From positions 558,001 through 622,000 of the forward strand of contig NZ_BSYJ01000001.1 in NCBI RefSeq assembly GCF_030270605.1: a stretch of 64,000 nucleotides of DNA, given 5' to 3'. How positions within the stretch are numbered: the stretch's first letter is position 1; each line of letters begins with the position of its first letter. A program made the position numbers and the translations under genes. The notes under the pieces were generated by a model, which was not told where the DNA came from, made no database searches, and worked only from the letters and a program-made list of their open reading frames with translations. Below are positions 1-9,248 of this stretch, piece after piece. This stretch comes from Biformimicrobium ophioploci (GTDB lineage: Bacteria > Pseudomonadota > Gammaproteobacteria > Pseudomonadales > Cellvibrionaceae).

Positions 1-651
1 CATGCGGAGGGCTCCGTACTGGTGGAGTTCGGTCATACGAAGGTGCTGTGCAATGCCAGTGTGGCTACGGATGTGCCGAGATTCCTGCGCGGCAGTGGCA
101 AGGGCTGGGTTACGGCGGAATACGGCATGCTGCCCCGTTCCACCGGTTCGCGCATGGACCGCGAGGCCGCGCGCGGCAAGCAGGGTGGCCGTACCGTGGA
201 GATCCAGCGCCTGATCGGCCGCTCGCTGCGCGCCGCGGTGGAACTCAGGGCCCTGGGCGAGCACCAGATCACCATCGACTGCGATGTGTTGCAGGCCGAT
301 GGCGGCACCCGTACCGCGTCGATCACCGGCGCCTGCGTTGCACTGGTAGACGCCCTGCGCTTTATGCAGCGCGAGAAGCTCATCAGTACCGACCCGCTGC
401 TGCGCATGATTGCCGCGGTATCGGTGGGCATGTACCGGGGCAAGGCGGTGCTGGATCTGGACTACCCGGAGGATTCCGCCGCCGATACCGACCTGAACCT
501 GGTGCTGGCGGAAGACGGCGGCATTATCGAGCTGCAGGGCACTGCGGAGGGTGAGCCGTTCAGCGAGGCCGAGTTCGCGCAGATGTTTGCCCTCGGCAAG
601 GCGGGGATTGCCGAGCTGGTGGCGCTGCAGAGATCGGCGCTGGCTGAGTAG
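1..651 (+). CDS. rph: Ribonuclease PH, 3' part (5' end outside window)
   Basis: Phosphate-dependent 3'-5' exoribonuclease that trims tRNA 3' ends. The reading frame is already open at base 1 ([21 protein letters not shown]), so about 20-25 N-terminal residues are missing; 216 residues remain. Visible family motifs are [24 protein letters not shown], the [22 protein letters not shown] segment, and the [18 protein letters not shown] block that includes phosphate-binding residues, then EDSAAETD-like [10 protein letters not shown] and GTAEGEPF. It ends in TAG. Pseudomonas keeps rph next to crc; here four genes (rimK to mgtE) lie between them. Identification is secure. Confidence 0.97.
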   Translation, partial: HAEGSVLVEFGHTKVLCNASVATDVPRFLRGSGKGWVTAEYGMLPRSTGSRMDREAARGKQGGRTVEIQRLIGRSLRAAVELRALGEHQITIDCDVLQADGGTRTASITGACVALVDALRFMQREKLISTDPLLRMIAAVSVGMYRGKAVLDLDYPEDSAADTDLNLVLAEDGGIIELQGTAEGEPFSEAEFAQMFALGKAGIAELVALQRSALAE

Positions 652-661
652 CGGGATTAAT

Positions 662-756
662 GGGGTCAGAGCCTTCGGCTCTGACCCCTTAAATCAAACA
701 GACCATTGGGGCCAGAGCCTATGGCTCTGACCCCTGTCATCTAAAGCTCTGACCCC
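662..756. repeat. Cluster of REP-like palindromes (GGGGTCAGAGCC type)
   Basis: Two hairpins and a half copy follow rph. Hairpin 1: GGGGTCAGAGCC (662-673), loop TTC, GGCTCTGACCCC (677-688), a perfect 12-bp stem. Hairpin 2: GGGGCCAGAGCC (708-719), loop TAT, GGCTCTGACCCC (723-734), one mismatch. A right half alone follows, AGCTCTGACCCC (745-756). The same family recurs at 5058-5210. They could terminate rph transcription, although there is no clean U-tract. No transposase is nearby. The rest of the 652-914 gap shows no gene. Confidence 0.9.
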
Positions 757-914
757 TACCATCCTCTCCATTTCTCCTGTCGATAAAAATCTTTTGTTTG
801 CGCCAGGCGCAGGCTTGCACCTAAATAGCGCCTCTTTTCCGCGGCTGGCCGTCCCTGTCAGCAATACTCGCGATAACTTTTCTCTTTTGCCGCACCTGTT
901 GACGGGGTTTTGCC

Positions 915-1820
915 ATGAAAATTGCGATTTTGTCGCGCAATAAAAATCTCTATTCCACTCGCCGTCTGGTAGAGGCCTGCGAGGATCGCGGGCATGACAG
1001 TCAGGTAGTCGATGCGCTGCGTTGTTACATGAATATCAACTCGCAGTCCCCGGAGATCCACGCCGACGGTGAGTTGGTTGGGGGCTTCGATGCGGTCATT
1101 CCCCGGATTGGCGCGTCGATCACTTTTTACGGTTGTAGCGTATTGCGCCAGTTTGAAATGATGGGGGTGTACCCGCTCAACGAATCTGTCGCGATCAGCC
1201 GCTCACGTGATAAGTTGCGCTCGCTGCAACTGCTCTCCCGCAAGGGTATCGGCCTGCCTGTCACCGGGTTTGCGAATAAGCCGAAGGATATAAAGGACCT
1301 GATCGAGATGGTTGGCGGTGCGCCGCTGGTGATCAAGCTGCTGGAAGGTACCCAGGGCATCGGTGTGGTGCTGGCGGAAACCCGCAAGGCGGCGGAGAGC
1401 GTCCTCGAGGCATTTATGGGGCTGCACACCAATATCCTGGTGCAGGAGTTCATTAAGGAGGCGGACGGCGCCGATATCCGCTGTTTTGTGATTGGCGAAA
1501 AAGTAGTGGCAGCCATGATGCGCAAGGCACCAGAGGGGGAATTCCGCTCCAACCTGCATCGCGGTGGTAGCGCCAGCCTCATCAAAATCAGCCCGGAAGA
1601 GCGCAAGACCGCCGTGGCTGCCGCACATGCGATGGGCCTCAATGTGGCAGGTGTGGACCTGCTGCGTTCCTCGCGCGGTCCGCTGGTGATGGAAGTGAAT
1701 TCATCACCTGGGCTGGAAGGTATTGAAACTGCGACAGGGAAGGATATCGCTGGCATGATAATCGAGTTCATAGAAAAAAATGCGCGCCCCCACCGGACGC
1801 GCACCCGAGGCAAAGGCTAA
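915..1820 (+). CDS. rimK: RimK, ATP-grasp glutamate ligase (ribosomal protein S6 modification)
   Basis: 301 residues, the usual length. RimK adds glutamate residues to the C-terminus of ribosomal protein S6 and can make poly-alpha-glutamate. N-terminal domain [21 protein letters not shown], then [23 protein letters not shown] and the ATP-grasp fold: [26 protein letters not shown] (nucleotide-binding loop), [19 protein letters not shown], and the metal-binding [20 protein letters not shown] stretch sits 7 nt before ATG. The next gene starts 3 nt after the stop, so the two are probably co-transcribed and may act on the same substrate. Confidence 0.95.
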   Translation: MKIAILSRNKNLYSTRRLVEACEDRGHDSQVVDALRCYMNINSQSPEIHADGELVGGFDAVIPRIGASITFYGCSVLRQFEMMGVYPLNESVAISRSRDKLRSLQLLSRKGIGLPVTGFANKPKDIKDLIEMVGGAPLVIKLLEGTQGIGVVLAETRKAAESVLEAFMGLHTNILVQEFIKEADGADIRCFVIGEKVVAAMMRKAPEGEFRSNLHRGGSASLIKISPEERKTAVAAAHAMGLNVAGVDLLRSSRGPLVMEVNSSPGLEGIETATGKDIAGMIIEFIEKNARPHRTRTRGKG

Positions 1821-1823
1821 TAA

Positions 1824-2861
1824 GTGACAAAGAAAAATAGTGTGGCGCCGTTCAGTATCGCCGGGCACAACGTGTGGCCGGGGGAGCGGCTCGCGTTCGA
1901 TCTGGAAGTCGCGCAACTGTATACACATGCGCCACTGAGTATTCCCGTTGAGGTTTTGCACGGGCGAAAGCCCGGTCCGGTGTTGCTGGTGAACGCCGCG
2001 ATCCACGGTGATGAGCTCAATGGAGTAGAAGTTGTGAGGCAGCTGCTGGCGAGGCTGCAGCCGCACAAGATCAAGGGTACCCTGGTGGCGGTTCCGGTGG
2101 TTAATGTATTTGGGTTCGTGCACAAGTCCCGCTATCTGCCGGATCGGCGCGACCTGAACCGGAGCTTTCCCGGTAGCGAGGGTGGCTCCATCGCCGCGCG
2201 CATGGCATACCAGTTCTTTACCGAGATCGTGCAGCACTGCACCCATGTCATCGACTTGCATACCGGCGCGATTCACCGCGATAACCTGCCGCAGATCCGT
2301 GCCGACCTCTCGACAGAGGCAACCCGCGAAATGGCAGAGGCATTCGGTGCGCCGGTGGTTATTGACGCGGTGTTGCGCGACGGTTCCCTGCGCGCAGAGG
2401 CCGAGCAGGCGGATATCCCGGTGCTGACCTATGAGGGGGGTGAGGCTTTGCGTTTTGACAAGTTTGCCATCGCCGGTGGCGTGCACGGGGTCATCAATGT
2501 CATGCGCAACCTGGGCATGATGCCCGCCAGCCGGCGCAAGGCGCGCAGTGAGCCCGTTATCGCGCGTTCATCCAGTTGGGTGCGGGCCAACTCCAACGGC
2601 ATTCTGCTTTCCAAGGTGCGCCTGGGTGACCGGGTCAAGAGGGGCCAATTACTGGCAGAAATATCCGCACCGCTGGGTGCCGATGTCACCGAGGTATTCG
2701 CGCACCGCGATGGTATTGTCATCGGCATGCACACCCTTCCGCTGGTCAATGAAGGCGATGCGCTCATGCACCTCGCCTACTTCTCCAGTGGCGCCACCCG
2801 CCATGTTGAAGAGCAGGTGGAGGTATTCCGCGACGAAGTGAGTGACCTGGAAATGCACTGA
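1824..2861 (+). CDS. Succinylglutamate desuccinylase/aspartoacylase-family zinc hydrolase
   Basis: 345 residues with a GTG start 3 nt after rimK. It belongs to the M14-like AstE/AspA family of zinc amidohydrolases that cleave N-acyl amino acids. Zinc and substrate motifs are visible: NAAIHGDELNGVEV (His and Glu ligands), RDLNRSFPG, and the third ligand in VIDLHTGAIHRDNLPQIR, with YEGGE further on. The C-terminal third (about 250-345) looks like the beta-rich domain with a biotinyl-lipoyl-like shape (SNGILLSKVRLGDRVKRGQLLAEIS). The true substrate is unknown; coupling to RimK suggests a glutamyl or N-acyl amide bond (inference). Its stop is 1 nt from the convergent channel gene. Confidence 0.85.
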   Translation: MTKKNSVAPFSIAGHNVWPGERLAFDLEVAQLYTHAPLSIPVEVLHGRKPGPVLLVNAAIHGDELNGVEVVRQLLARLQPHKIKGTLVAVPVVNVFGFVHKSRYLPDRRDLNRSFPGSEGGSIAARMAYQFFTEIVQHCTHVIDLHTGAIHRDNLPQIRADLSTEATREMAEAFGAPVVIDAVLRDGSLRAEAEQADIPVLTYEGGEALRFDKFAIAGGVHGVINVMRNLGMMPASRRKARSEPVIARSSSWVRANSNGILLSKVRLGDRVKRGQLLAEISAPLGADVTEVFAHRDGIVIGMHTLPLVNEGDALMHLAYFSSGATRHVEEQVEVFRDEVSDLEMH

Positions 2862-2862
2862 A

Positions 2863-3672
2863 TCAGGCGGGTGTTTTGTCCGTGCTGGTGACCAGGTGCA
2901 GTTCCTGTTGTGGGAATGGGATTTCGAGGCCGGCTGCCTCAAGGGCCGGCTTGATCTTGTCCATCAGGTCGAAATAGGTATCCCAGAAATCATCCGTCTT
3001 CGTCCACGCGCGCAGGCGTAGCTGTACCGCGCTGTCCGCCAGGGCCATGACGACAAACGTCGGCTCCGGGTCCTGCAGTACACGCGGTTCCTGCGCAACC
3101 AGTTGGCGCAGCACCTCGAGTCCCTTGCGGTAGTCATCGCGATAGCGAACGCCGGTGACAATTTCCATGCGCCGGGTTTTATTGCGGCTGGTGTTGGTGA
3201 TGGTCTGTCCCCAGAGTGCGGTGTTCGGGGCAGAGATAAAAAGGCCGTCCAGGCTTTTCAGTTCGGTGGCGAACAGGTTGATCTCTTTCACCGTCGCAAT
3301 GGTGCCGCCAAAGTCGATGGTGTCGCCCACCTTGAACGGCCGCAGTGCCAGGATCATCAGGCCGGAGGCGATGTTCTGCAGCGTATCCTTGAGCGCGAGT
3401 GCGACCGCCAGTCCCGCAGTACCGAGCACCGCCAGCAGTCCATTGGTGTTGATGGACAGGGTATCCAACGCGGAAAAAATGGCCACAACCACCAGCAGTG
3501 AGCGCAGGGAGATTCGCAGTACCGGGAACCAGCTTTCGTCTTCCGCATTTTCCTGCAGGCGTGACAGGGCGCGTCCCAGTGCAAACCACAGAATGATTGT
3601 GATCAGGGCGATTACACCGAGCTTGGCGGCGGTGGCGACAGCCGGGTTGGATAAATCCAGTGAGAATGACAT
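2863..3672 (-). CDS. MscS-family mechanosensitive ion channel
   Basis: 269 residues from the ATG at 3672, chosen because GGGAG lies 7 nt upstream; an upstream in-frame extension has no such site. N-terminal helices (LGVIALITIILWFALGRAL; LLVVVAIFSALDTLSI) precede the pore-lining TM3 (GLLAVLGTAGLAVALALKDTLQNIASGLMILALRPFKVGD), which carries the Gly/Ala-rich pattern of MscS, then the beta domain (IDFGGTIATVKEINLFATELKSLDG..ISAPNTALWG) and a cytoplasmic alpha/beta domain. It would act as an osmotic release valve in the inner membrane. It is divergent from mgtE, with under 90 bp between. Confidence 0.9.
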   Translation of the reverse strand: MSFSLDLSNPAVATAAKLGVIALITIILWFALGRALSRLQENAEDESWFPVLRISLRSLLVVVAIFSALDTLSINTNGLLAVLGTAGLAVALALKDTLQNIASGLMILALRPFKVGDTIDFGGTIATVKEINLFATELKSLDGLFISAPNTALWGQTITNTSRNKTRRMEIVTGVRYRDDYRKGLEVLRQLVAQEPRVLQDPEPTFVVMALADSAVQLRLRAWTKTDDFWDTYFDLMDKIKPALEAAGLEIPFPQQELHLVTSTDKTPA

Positions 3673-3759
3673 TAATTGGCTCCCTGACAGTAGCAGCCGT
3701 GCATCGTCGCGGCGGCTTGGATAACATGGCGTCCATTCAATAGCGCGGTAGTGGTTTTT

Positions 3760-5049
3760 ATGCAAGCAGAATCAGAAAACATGGCCCCGCCGGACAACCA
3801 TCCGGCCAGCATTGCGAACCAGCTTGAATCCCTGCCGCTGAAGGCCCGTCGTGCCCTGTGGGCCGAGCTTCCTAATGATTCCCGCGGTGAGGTGCTGGCC
3901 TACCTGCACGACGACGTCCTGCAGACCCTGTTGCAGGAGATGCCGGTCGAGGAAATCGCCGAGGCAGCCGAGCAGATGGAAGCGGCGGAGGTCGCTGATG
4001 TCGTCGCAATGCTGTCGGAAGAAGCGGCGCAGGAAGTCATCGATTCCCTCTCCACCGAGGATCGCGCCCAGGTGGAGATGGCGCTGCAGTTTGACGATGA
4101 GCAGGCCGGGCGCCTGCTGGACCACGAGGGCATTTCGGTGGGGCGCAAGCGCACGGCAGGCCAGGTGCTAAGGCATATCCGCGCGCGTCGTTTGCCCAAC
4201 TACACCGACAAGATCTATATCGTGGGTGCGCGCAAGCAGTATCTGGGCGCTGTGGCACTGGCCGATATCCTGGAAGCGGAGGACGATGTACCGGTGGGCG
4301 AGCTGCCGATGATCGACAACCTCGATCAGGTTGGGCCGGAAATGCCGCTGGCGGACATGGCTGCGCTGTTCCGGCAGAAGCACTATGTGGAACTGCCGGT
4401 GATCGGGCCGGAGGGCATCTGGCTGGGGCGCATCACCCTCGATGATGCCATGGGTGTTATTCAGGATGAGGCAGACCACAACCTGCTGGGCATGGCTGGC
4501 CTCGATGAGGAACAGGATCTGTTCGCGCCGGTGCTGACCAGTGCGCGTAACCGCGCGGTATGGCTGGGGGTAAACCTGCTCACCGCCCTGCTGGCGTCGT
4601 GGGTGATCGGCAACTTCGAGGATGTGCTGGGCAAGATCGTGGCGCTGGCGGTGCTGATGCCGATCGTCGCGAGTATGGGCGGTATTGCCGGCAGCCAGAC
4701 CCTGACCCTGGTGATTCGCGGGCTGGCGCTGGACCAGGTGCGCAGTGACAACTGGCGCGCGCTGCTGCGCAAGGAAATTGGCGTGGCCATGCTCAACGGC
4801 GTGGTGTGGGCGCTGGCGGTGGGGCTGATCGCCTGGCTCTGGTTCAGTAATCCGATTATCGCCATGGTGATCGGCACGGCGATCATGATCAACCAGATGG
4901 TGGCGGTGCTGGCGGGGCTGGCGATACCGATGGTGCTGGAGCGGTTTGGAATGGATCCGGCCCTGGCGGGCTCGGTGATCCTCACCACGGTGACGGATGT
5001 GGTGGGCTTTCTCAGCTTTCTTGGCCTGGGCAGCCTGTTGCTGCTTTAA
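3760..5049 (+). CDS. mgtE: MgtE-family magnesium transporter
   Basis: About 429 residues. Order of domains: N-terminal superhelical region (roughly 20-135, ending LDHEGISVGRKRTAGQVLRHIR), a CBS pair (about 135-260: IYIVGARKQYLGAVALADIL; MADMAALFRQKHYVELPVIGPEGIWLGRITLDDAM), and five membrane segments (NRAVWLGVNLLTALLASWVIGNF; AVLMPIVASMGGIAGSQTLTLVIRGLAL; and three more). The GGIAGSQT motif lines the pore in this family. A GTG at 3751 and ATGs at 3760 and 3781 are all in frame and none has a strong ribosome site, so the start is uncertain. No magnesium riboswitch is visible upstream. Confidence 0.93.
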   Translation: MQAESENMAPPDNHPASIANQLESLPLKARRALWAELPNDSRGEVLAYLHDDVLQTLLQEMPVEEIAEAAEQMEAAEVADVVAMLSEEAAQEVIDSLSTEDRAQVEMALQFDDEQAGRLLDHEGISVGRKRTAGQVLRHIRARRLPNYTDKIYIVGARKQYLGAVALADILEAEDDVPVGELPMIDNLDQVGPEMPLADMAALFRQKHYVELPVIGPEGIWLGRITLDDAMGVIQDEADHNLLGMAGLDEEQDLFAPVLTSARNRAVWLGVNLLTALLASWVIGNFEDVLGKIVALAVLMPIVASMGGIAGSQTLTLVIRGLALDQVRSDNWRALLRKEIGVAMLNGVVWALAVGLIAWLWFSNPIIAMVIGTAIMINQMVAVLAGLAIPMVLERFGMDPALAGSVILTTVTDVVGFLSFLGLGSLLLL

Positions 5050-5057
5050 AGATATGT

Positions 5058-5210
5058 GGGGTCAGAGCCAACGGCTGTGACCCCGAAAGTCGAAGATTCC
5101 TGGGGTCAGGTTCAAGAACCTGACCCCTTCAAGTCAAGGGGGTCAGAGCCATTGGCTCTGACCCCGTATGTCCAAGATTAATGGGGTCAGAGTTAACACT
5201 CTGACCCCAT
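5058..5210. repeat. Array of four REP-like palindromes
   Basis: Four hairpins fill the gap between the convergent mgtE and crc genes. A: 5058-5084 (12-bp stem, one mismatch). B: 5102-5127, where the inner half changes to GGTTC/GAACC but still pairs. C: 5139-5165, a perfect 12-bp stem with loop ATT. D: 5181-5210, 13-bp stem ATGGGGTCAGAGT/ACTCTGACCCCAT. Starts are 37-44 nt apart. Spacers are short and partly alike (GTCGAAGATT and GTCCAAGATT). The family is that at 662-756. A bidirectional terminator role is possible. Confidence 0.92.
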
Positions 5211-5213
5211 CTG

Positions 5214-5981
5214 TTAGATCTCTATGTCGTAATCCATGGTCAACGGCAGGTGGCTGGAGAACAGCGCATTCTTGTTGATCGCACCGTACTCCACCCGGCC
5301 CTTGAGGCTCTCGGAGATGACCTGCATATCGGTGCGCCATCCGTCGCCCTCACCCACGGTGCCGCTCGGCCACCAGCTGAATTCGTCGGAATCCTTGACC
5401 ACCTTGCGGAACGCATCGACGTAGCCGATCTCGGTGAACAGCTGTTCCATCCAGCGCTGCTCGTGGCGCATGAACCCGGGGGAATCCTCGTGGTCCTGCC
5501 AGTTTTGCACATCGGCGCGGCGGTGCGCCATGCCCCAGTCACCGCAGAAGATGAAGTCGCGGCGCTTGCGGCTGATCTTGTGCAGGTGCGCCTGCATGTC
5601 CTCGAAGAACTTAACCTTGGCTTCCAGCTCTGCCTCTGTCTTGGCAGGAGGTGCCATCAACGAGCCGACACTGAGGCGCTCGAAGTCCGCCTGCAGGTAG
5701 CGCCCGTCCATATCGGCACCATTGGCAAAGCCCATACCGAAGATAAGGGCCTTGGGTTGCTGGCGGGTATAGATGGCTACGCCGTTGTGGTGGGCCACGC
5801 CGGAATCAAAGATATAGGTGAAGTAACCATCCGGGTGGAAAATCGGGTGGTCCAGCTCGTACTCGAGGGCGCGCAGGTCCTGCAGACAGATGATGTCCGC
5901 GTCCTGGGTGTCCAGCCACTCGTACAAACCGCGCTGTGCTGCCTGGTGAATTCCATCCACAGACAGGCTTACAATTCTCAT
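5214..5981 (-). CDS. crc: Catabolite repression control protein Crc (exonuclease III fold, catalytic residues lost)
   Basis: 255 residues from ATG 5981, preceded by AAGGGG at 6 nt spacing. It matches Pseudomonas Crc along its length: MRIVSLSVDGIHQAA, ADIICLQDLRA, GVAIYTRQQPKALIFGMGF, DGRYLQADFERLS, RKRRDFIFCGDWGMAHRRADVQNW, EFSWWPSG. The exonuclease III catalytic sites are changed: the metal-binding QE pair is QD (CLQDLRA) and the final SDH is SSH (FSSHLPLTMDYD), as in true Crc, which is not a nuclease but helps Hfq block translation of catabolic mRNAs. Next to pyrE, as in Pseudomonas. An Xth-like enzyme is less likely. Confidence 0.9.
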   Translation of the reverse strand: MRIVSLSVDGIHQAAQRGLYEWLDTQDADIICLQDLRALEYELDHPIFHPDGYFTYIFDSGVAHHNGVAIYTRQQPKALIFGMGFANGADMDGRYLQADFERLSVGSLMAPPAKTEAELEAKVKFFEDMQAHLHKISRKRRDFIFCGDWGMAHRRADVQNWQDHEDSPGFMRHEQRWMEQLFTEIGYVDAFRKVVKDSDEFSWWPSGTVGEGDGWRTDMQVISESLKGRVEYGAINKNALFSSHLPLTMDYDIEI

Positions 5982-6101
5982 TATTAGCCCCTTACCAGCG
6001 GACTGTGTAAAATTAATAGACTTATTTCGACAGTCGACACTCATTCGTCCTGAATGAGAAACGCCTTTCTATTCACCTTAGCTAACCGTGGACGATTTGC
6101 C

Positions 6102-6764
6102 ATGCAGCCGTACCAGCACGACTTTATTGACCTCGCACTGCAGCAGCAGGTGCTCTGTTTTGGCGATTTTACCCTGAAGTCGGGACGCCGTAGTCCTTAT
6201 TTTTTCAATGCTGGTCGATTTCGCAGCGGCGCGGCCCTGGCCGCCCTGGGTCGCTTCTATGCGGAGGCGATCGTGGCTTCCGGCATTGAGTTCGATGTGA
6301 TTTTCGGGCCCGCCTACAAGGGCATCCCGCTGGGCGCGGTCACCGCAGCGGCGCTGGCGGATTTTCACGATCCGGCCCAGCGCCGGGATGTGGGCTTCTG
6401 CTACAACCGCAAGGAAGCCAAGACCCACGGCGAGGGCGGCACCCTGGTCGGGGCGCCGCTGGAGGGCAAGGTGCTGATTATTGACGACGTGATTACCGCC
6501 GGCACCGCGATCCGTGAAGTGATGGATATCATTGCCGCGCACGAGGGTGCAGAGCCTGCCGGGGTACTAATTGGACTTAACCGTCAGGAAAAGGCCGGGG
6601 ATGGCAGCGACACCTCCGCTATACAAAAAGTGGAACAGGAGTACAATATTCCGGTGGTCAGTATTGTTGCACTCAATGACATCATCGATTATTTAAAGGG
6701 TGATGGTTCCGAAAGTGATGTGCTGGCGCGGGTAATTGCCTATCGCGAGGAGTATGGTGTATAG
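6102..6764 (+). CDS. pyrE: Orotate phosphoribosyltransferase
   Basis: 220 residues from ATG 6102 ([13 protein letters not shown]); an in-frame upstream ATG at 6054 would add residues not seen in the family. The enzyme joins orotate to PRPP to give OMP in pyrimidine synthesis. Motifs: [44 protein letters not shown] (catalytic flexible loop), and the PRPP-binding [16 protein letters not shown]. It is divergent from crc; a small inverted repeat CTCATTC/GAATGAG at 6040-6058 lies in the leader without a following U-tract. Confidence 0.97.
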   Translation: MQPYQHDFIDLALQQQVLCFGDFTLKSGRRSPYFFNAGRFRSGAALAALGRFYAEAIVASGIEFDVIFGPAYKGIPLGAVTAAALADFHDPAQRRDVGFCYNRKEAKTHGEGGTLVGAPLEGKVLIIDDVITAGTAIREVMDIIAAHEGAEPAGVLIGLNRQEKAGDGSDTSAIQKVEQEYNIPVVSIVALNDIIDYLKGDGSESDVLARVIAYREEYGV

Positions 6765-6867
6765 CGCAGCCCGGGCATTCAAGCGGTTCTGCCATGGAAG
6801 GTAAGGCGGGGTAATCGCAAATATTGGCGTAAAAGTATACAAATAACCCCCGCAGGGTACGCAAGGG

Positions 6868-6878
6868 AATAACAACAA
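6868..6878 (+). promoter_or_regulatory. A-rich Crc/Hfq-type motif (AAnAAnAAnAA) before a start codon
   Basis: AATAACAACAA lies between a possible ribosome site (AAGGG, 6863-6867) and the ATG at 6881. It matches the AAnAAnAA catabolite-activity motif that Hfq binds with Crc in Pseudomonas. The motif is seen directly; its function here is inferred from the nearby crc gene and its position over the ribosome landing area. Confidence 0.4.
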
Positions 6879-6880
6879 TT

Positions 6881-7489
6881 ATGAATAGGGCGTTGAAACA
6901 GGCGTTATCAGCGATTATTGCCCTGGGGCTTGCCGGGGCAGCAAGTGGTCTGCCGTCTGACGATCGCGGCAACCTGCGCTATCGATATGTGAATGAACAC
7001 GGTATCAAGGTGATCGCCGCACAGGTGCCACCGCGCTTCGTGGGCAAGGGTTACGAGGTCCTGAGTCCGAGCGGGCAGGTGCTGGAAGTGGTGCCGCCGG
7101 AGCTGACCGGCGAAGAGCTGGCAGCCCAGCGGCACCGTATCGAGCAGGAAAAGGCGGACAGGGAACTGCGCCGTCGCTACAGCAGTGAGAAGGACATCGA
7201 CGATGCCCGCCGGCGCAAGCTCGCGACCGTACAGCAGGACATGGCGATCATGCGCTCCAATATCATGAATTTGCGCAGTGAAGTGCGGAAGGAAGAAGCC
7301 ACGGCGGCCCGCCTGCAGCGCAACAACCGCCCCGTATCTGCAGAGGTGTCACAGCGCATCCAGGTGCTGGAAGGGGAGATTGCCCTGATCCAGACCCGCC
7401 TGAACAAGCGCACCCGCGAGGCGGAAGCCATCAACGAGCGCTATCAGGGCTACATGAAGCGTTTCCGCGAGATCAGCGCGCGGCGCTGA
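6881..7489 (+). CDS. Exported DUF4124-type protein with coiled-coil C-terminus
   Basis: 202 residues. An N-terminal signal peptide (MNRALKQALSAIIALGLAGAASG) is followed by a DUF4124-like segment (LRYRYVNEHGIKVIAAQVPPRFVGKGYEVLSPSGQVLEVVPP). The rest (about 80-200) is highly charged and heptad-like (ELRRRYSSEKDIDDARRRKLATVQQDMAIMRSNIMNLRSEV..), most likely a coiled coil in the periplasm. Function is unknown. It is convergent with slmA, the two stops being 10 nt apart. An A-rich motif sits just before the start. Confidence 0.75.
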   Translation: MNRALKQALSAIIALGLAGAASGLPSDDRGNLRYRYVNEHGIKVIAAQVPPRFVGKGYEVLSPSGQVLEVVPPELTGEELAAQRHRIEQEKADRELRRRYSSEKDIDDARRRKLATVQQDMAIMRSNIMNLRSEVRKEEATAARLQRNNRPVSAEVSQRIQVLEGEIALIQTRLNKRTREAEAINERYQGYMKRFREISARR

Positions 7490-7499
7490 CCTGACCGGT

Positions 7500-8105
7500 T
7501 CAGCCCACTGTTGCGGTTTCGCGGAAGAAGCCCTGCACCAGCACTGGCCACTGCTCGGCCCAGTACTCTGTGGGGCGCCGCTTAAAGCCACTGCGCACAT
7601 ACTGCATGATGCGCCCCTCCGCCGCGGCGAGTAACAGGCTCGCGGCCGATCCCACCGGAATGCTCGGGCGCTGTTGCTCGCGCAGCTCAGCCTCTCTCAA
7701 TACCTGCTTCAGCTGCGTTTCCAGCCGATCGAACAGTTGCAGGATGCGTGCGCGCAGGCGCTCGGTTTCGCCGGTCAGTGCATCGCCGGTGAGGATCCGG
7801 GTGATGCCCGGGTTGCGCTCACAGAAAGCCAGCAGCAGGTGCAGGATCTTGTGGCAGCGTGCCAGCGCCTGTGGTTCGTCTTCCATGATCAGCGCGATGC
7901 GAGAGAAGATGGTCTCTTCGATGAACTCGATCAGGCCCTCGAACATCTTGGACTTGCTGGGGAAGTGACGGTAGAGCGCAGCCTCGGAAACACCCACCTC
8001 GCGCGCAAGCGCCGCGGTGGTGATGCGGGAGCCCGGACTGGCCTCCAGCATATGCGCCAGCGCCTCGAGGATCTGCTGACGACGATTGATCTTTTCGTTG
8101 GACAT
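7500..8105 (-). CDS. slmA: Nucleoid occlusion factor SlmA (TetR family)
   Basis: 201 residues, close to E. coli SlmA. The N-terminal helix-turn-helix is [57 protein letters not shown]; the rest is the TetR-type dimer domain ([49 protein letters not shown]). SlmA binds palindromic sites on the chromosome and blocks FtsZ assembly over the nucleoid. AGGGGGTT precedes the ATG. It lies in the usual place between argB and pyrE. The window also holds ftsY, ftsE and ftsX. Confidence 0.95.
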   Translation of the reverse strand: MSNEKINRRQQILEALAHMLEASPGSRITTAALAREVGVSEAALYRHFPSKSKMFEGLIEFIEETIFSRIALIMEDEPQALARCHKILHLLLAFCERNPGITRILTGDALTGETERLRARILQLFDRLETQLKQVLREAELREQQRPSIPVGSAASLLLAAAEGRIMQYVRSGFKRRPTEYWAEQWPVLVQGFFRETATVG

Positions 8106-8279
8106 AACCCCCTGCCCCCTTGAGTAAAGCGCTGGCCACCGCCTGCTGGCGGAGCGAGCATCCTAGCTTTTCACCTGTCGCGCTTCAATTGTTTACCGGC
8201 CGGTGCGCCCAGTTTTATGTGTGCGCGAACCGGATCGGCAACTTAATGCACGATCTGCCTTATTTTTGTGCTCTGGCAA

Positions 8280-9221
<942 letters not shown>

Positions 9222-9229
9222 TTATGGGT

Positions 9230-9243
9230 GTACTGATCAGTAC
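9230..9243. promoter_or_regulatory. Perfect 14-bp palindrome upstream of argB
   Basis: GTACTGATCAGTAC is perfectly self-complementary and lies 39-52 nt upstream of the argB start, where an operator would be expected. It differs from the E. coli ARG box and from the SlmA site as I know them, so the binding protein is not identified. Confidence 0.45.
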
Positions 9244-9248
9244 TTTTT

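Noticed and set aside
3673-3759. Magnesium riboswitch before mgtE
   Set aside because: The divergent gap is under 90 bp, too short for the known M-box or mgtA-type leaders, and I see no matching structure.
5058-5210. CRISPR-like array
   Set aside because: Units are palindromes with 11-17 nt spacers that partly resemble each other, and no cas genes exist; this is a REP-type array.
6040-6058. Transcription attenuator of pyrE
   Set aside because: The CTCATTC/GAATGAG stem has only 7 bp and no following T-run, and there is no leader peptide typical of pyr attenuation.
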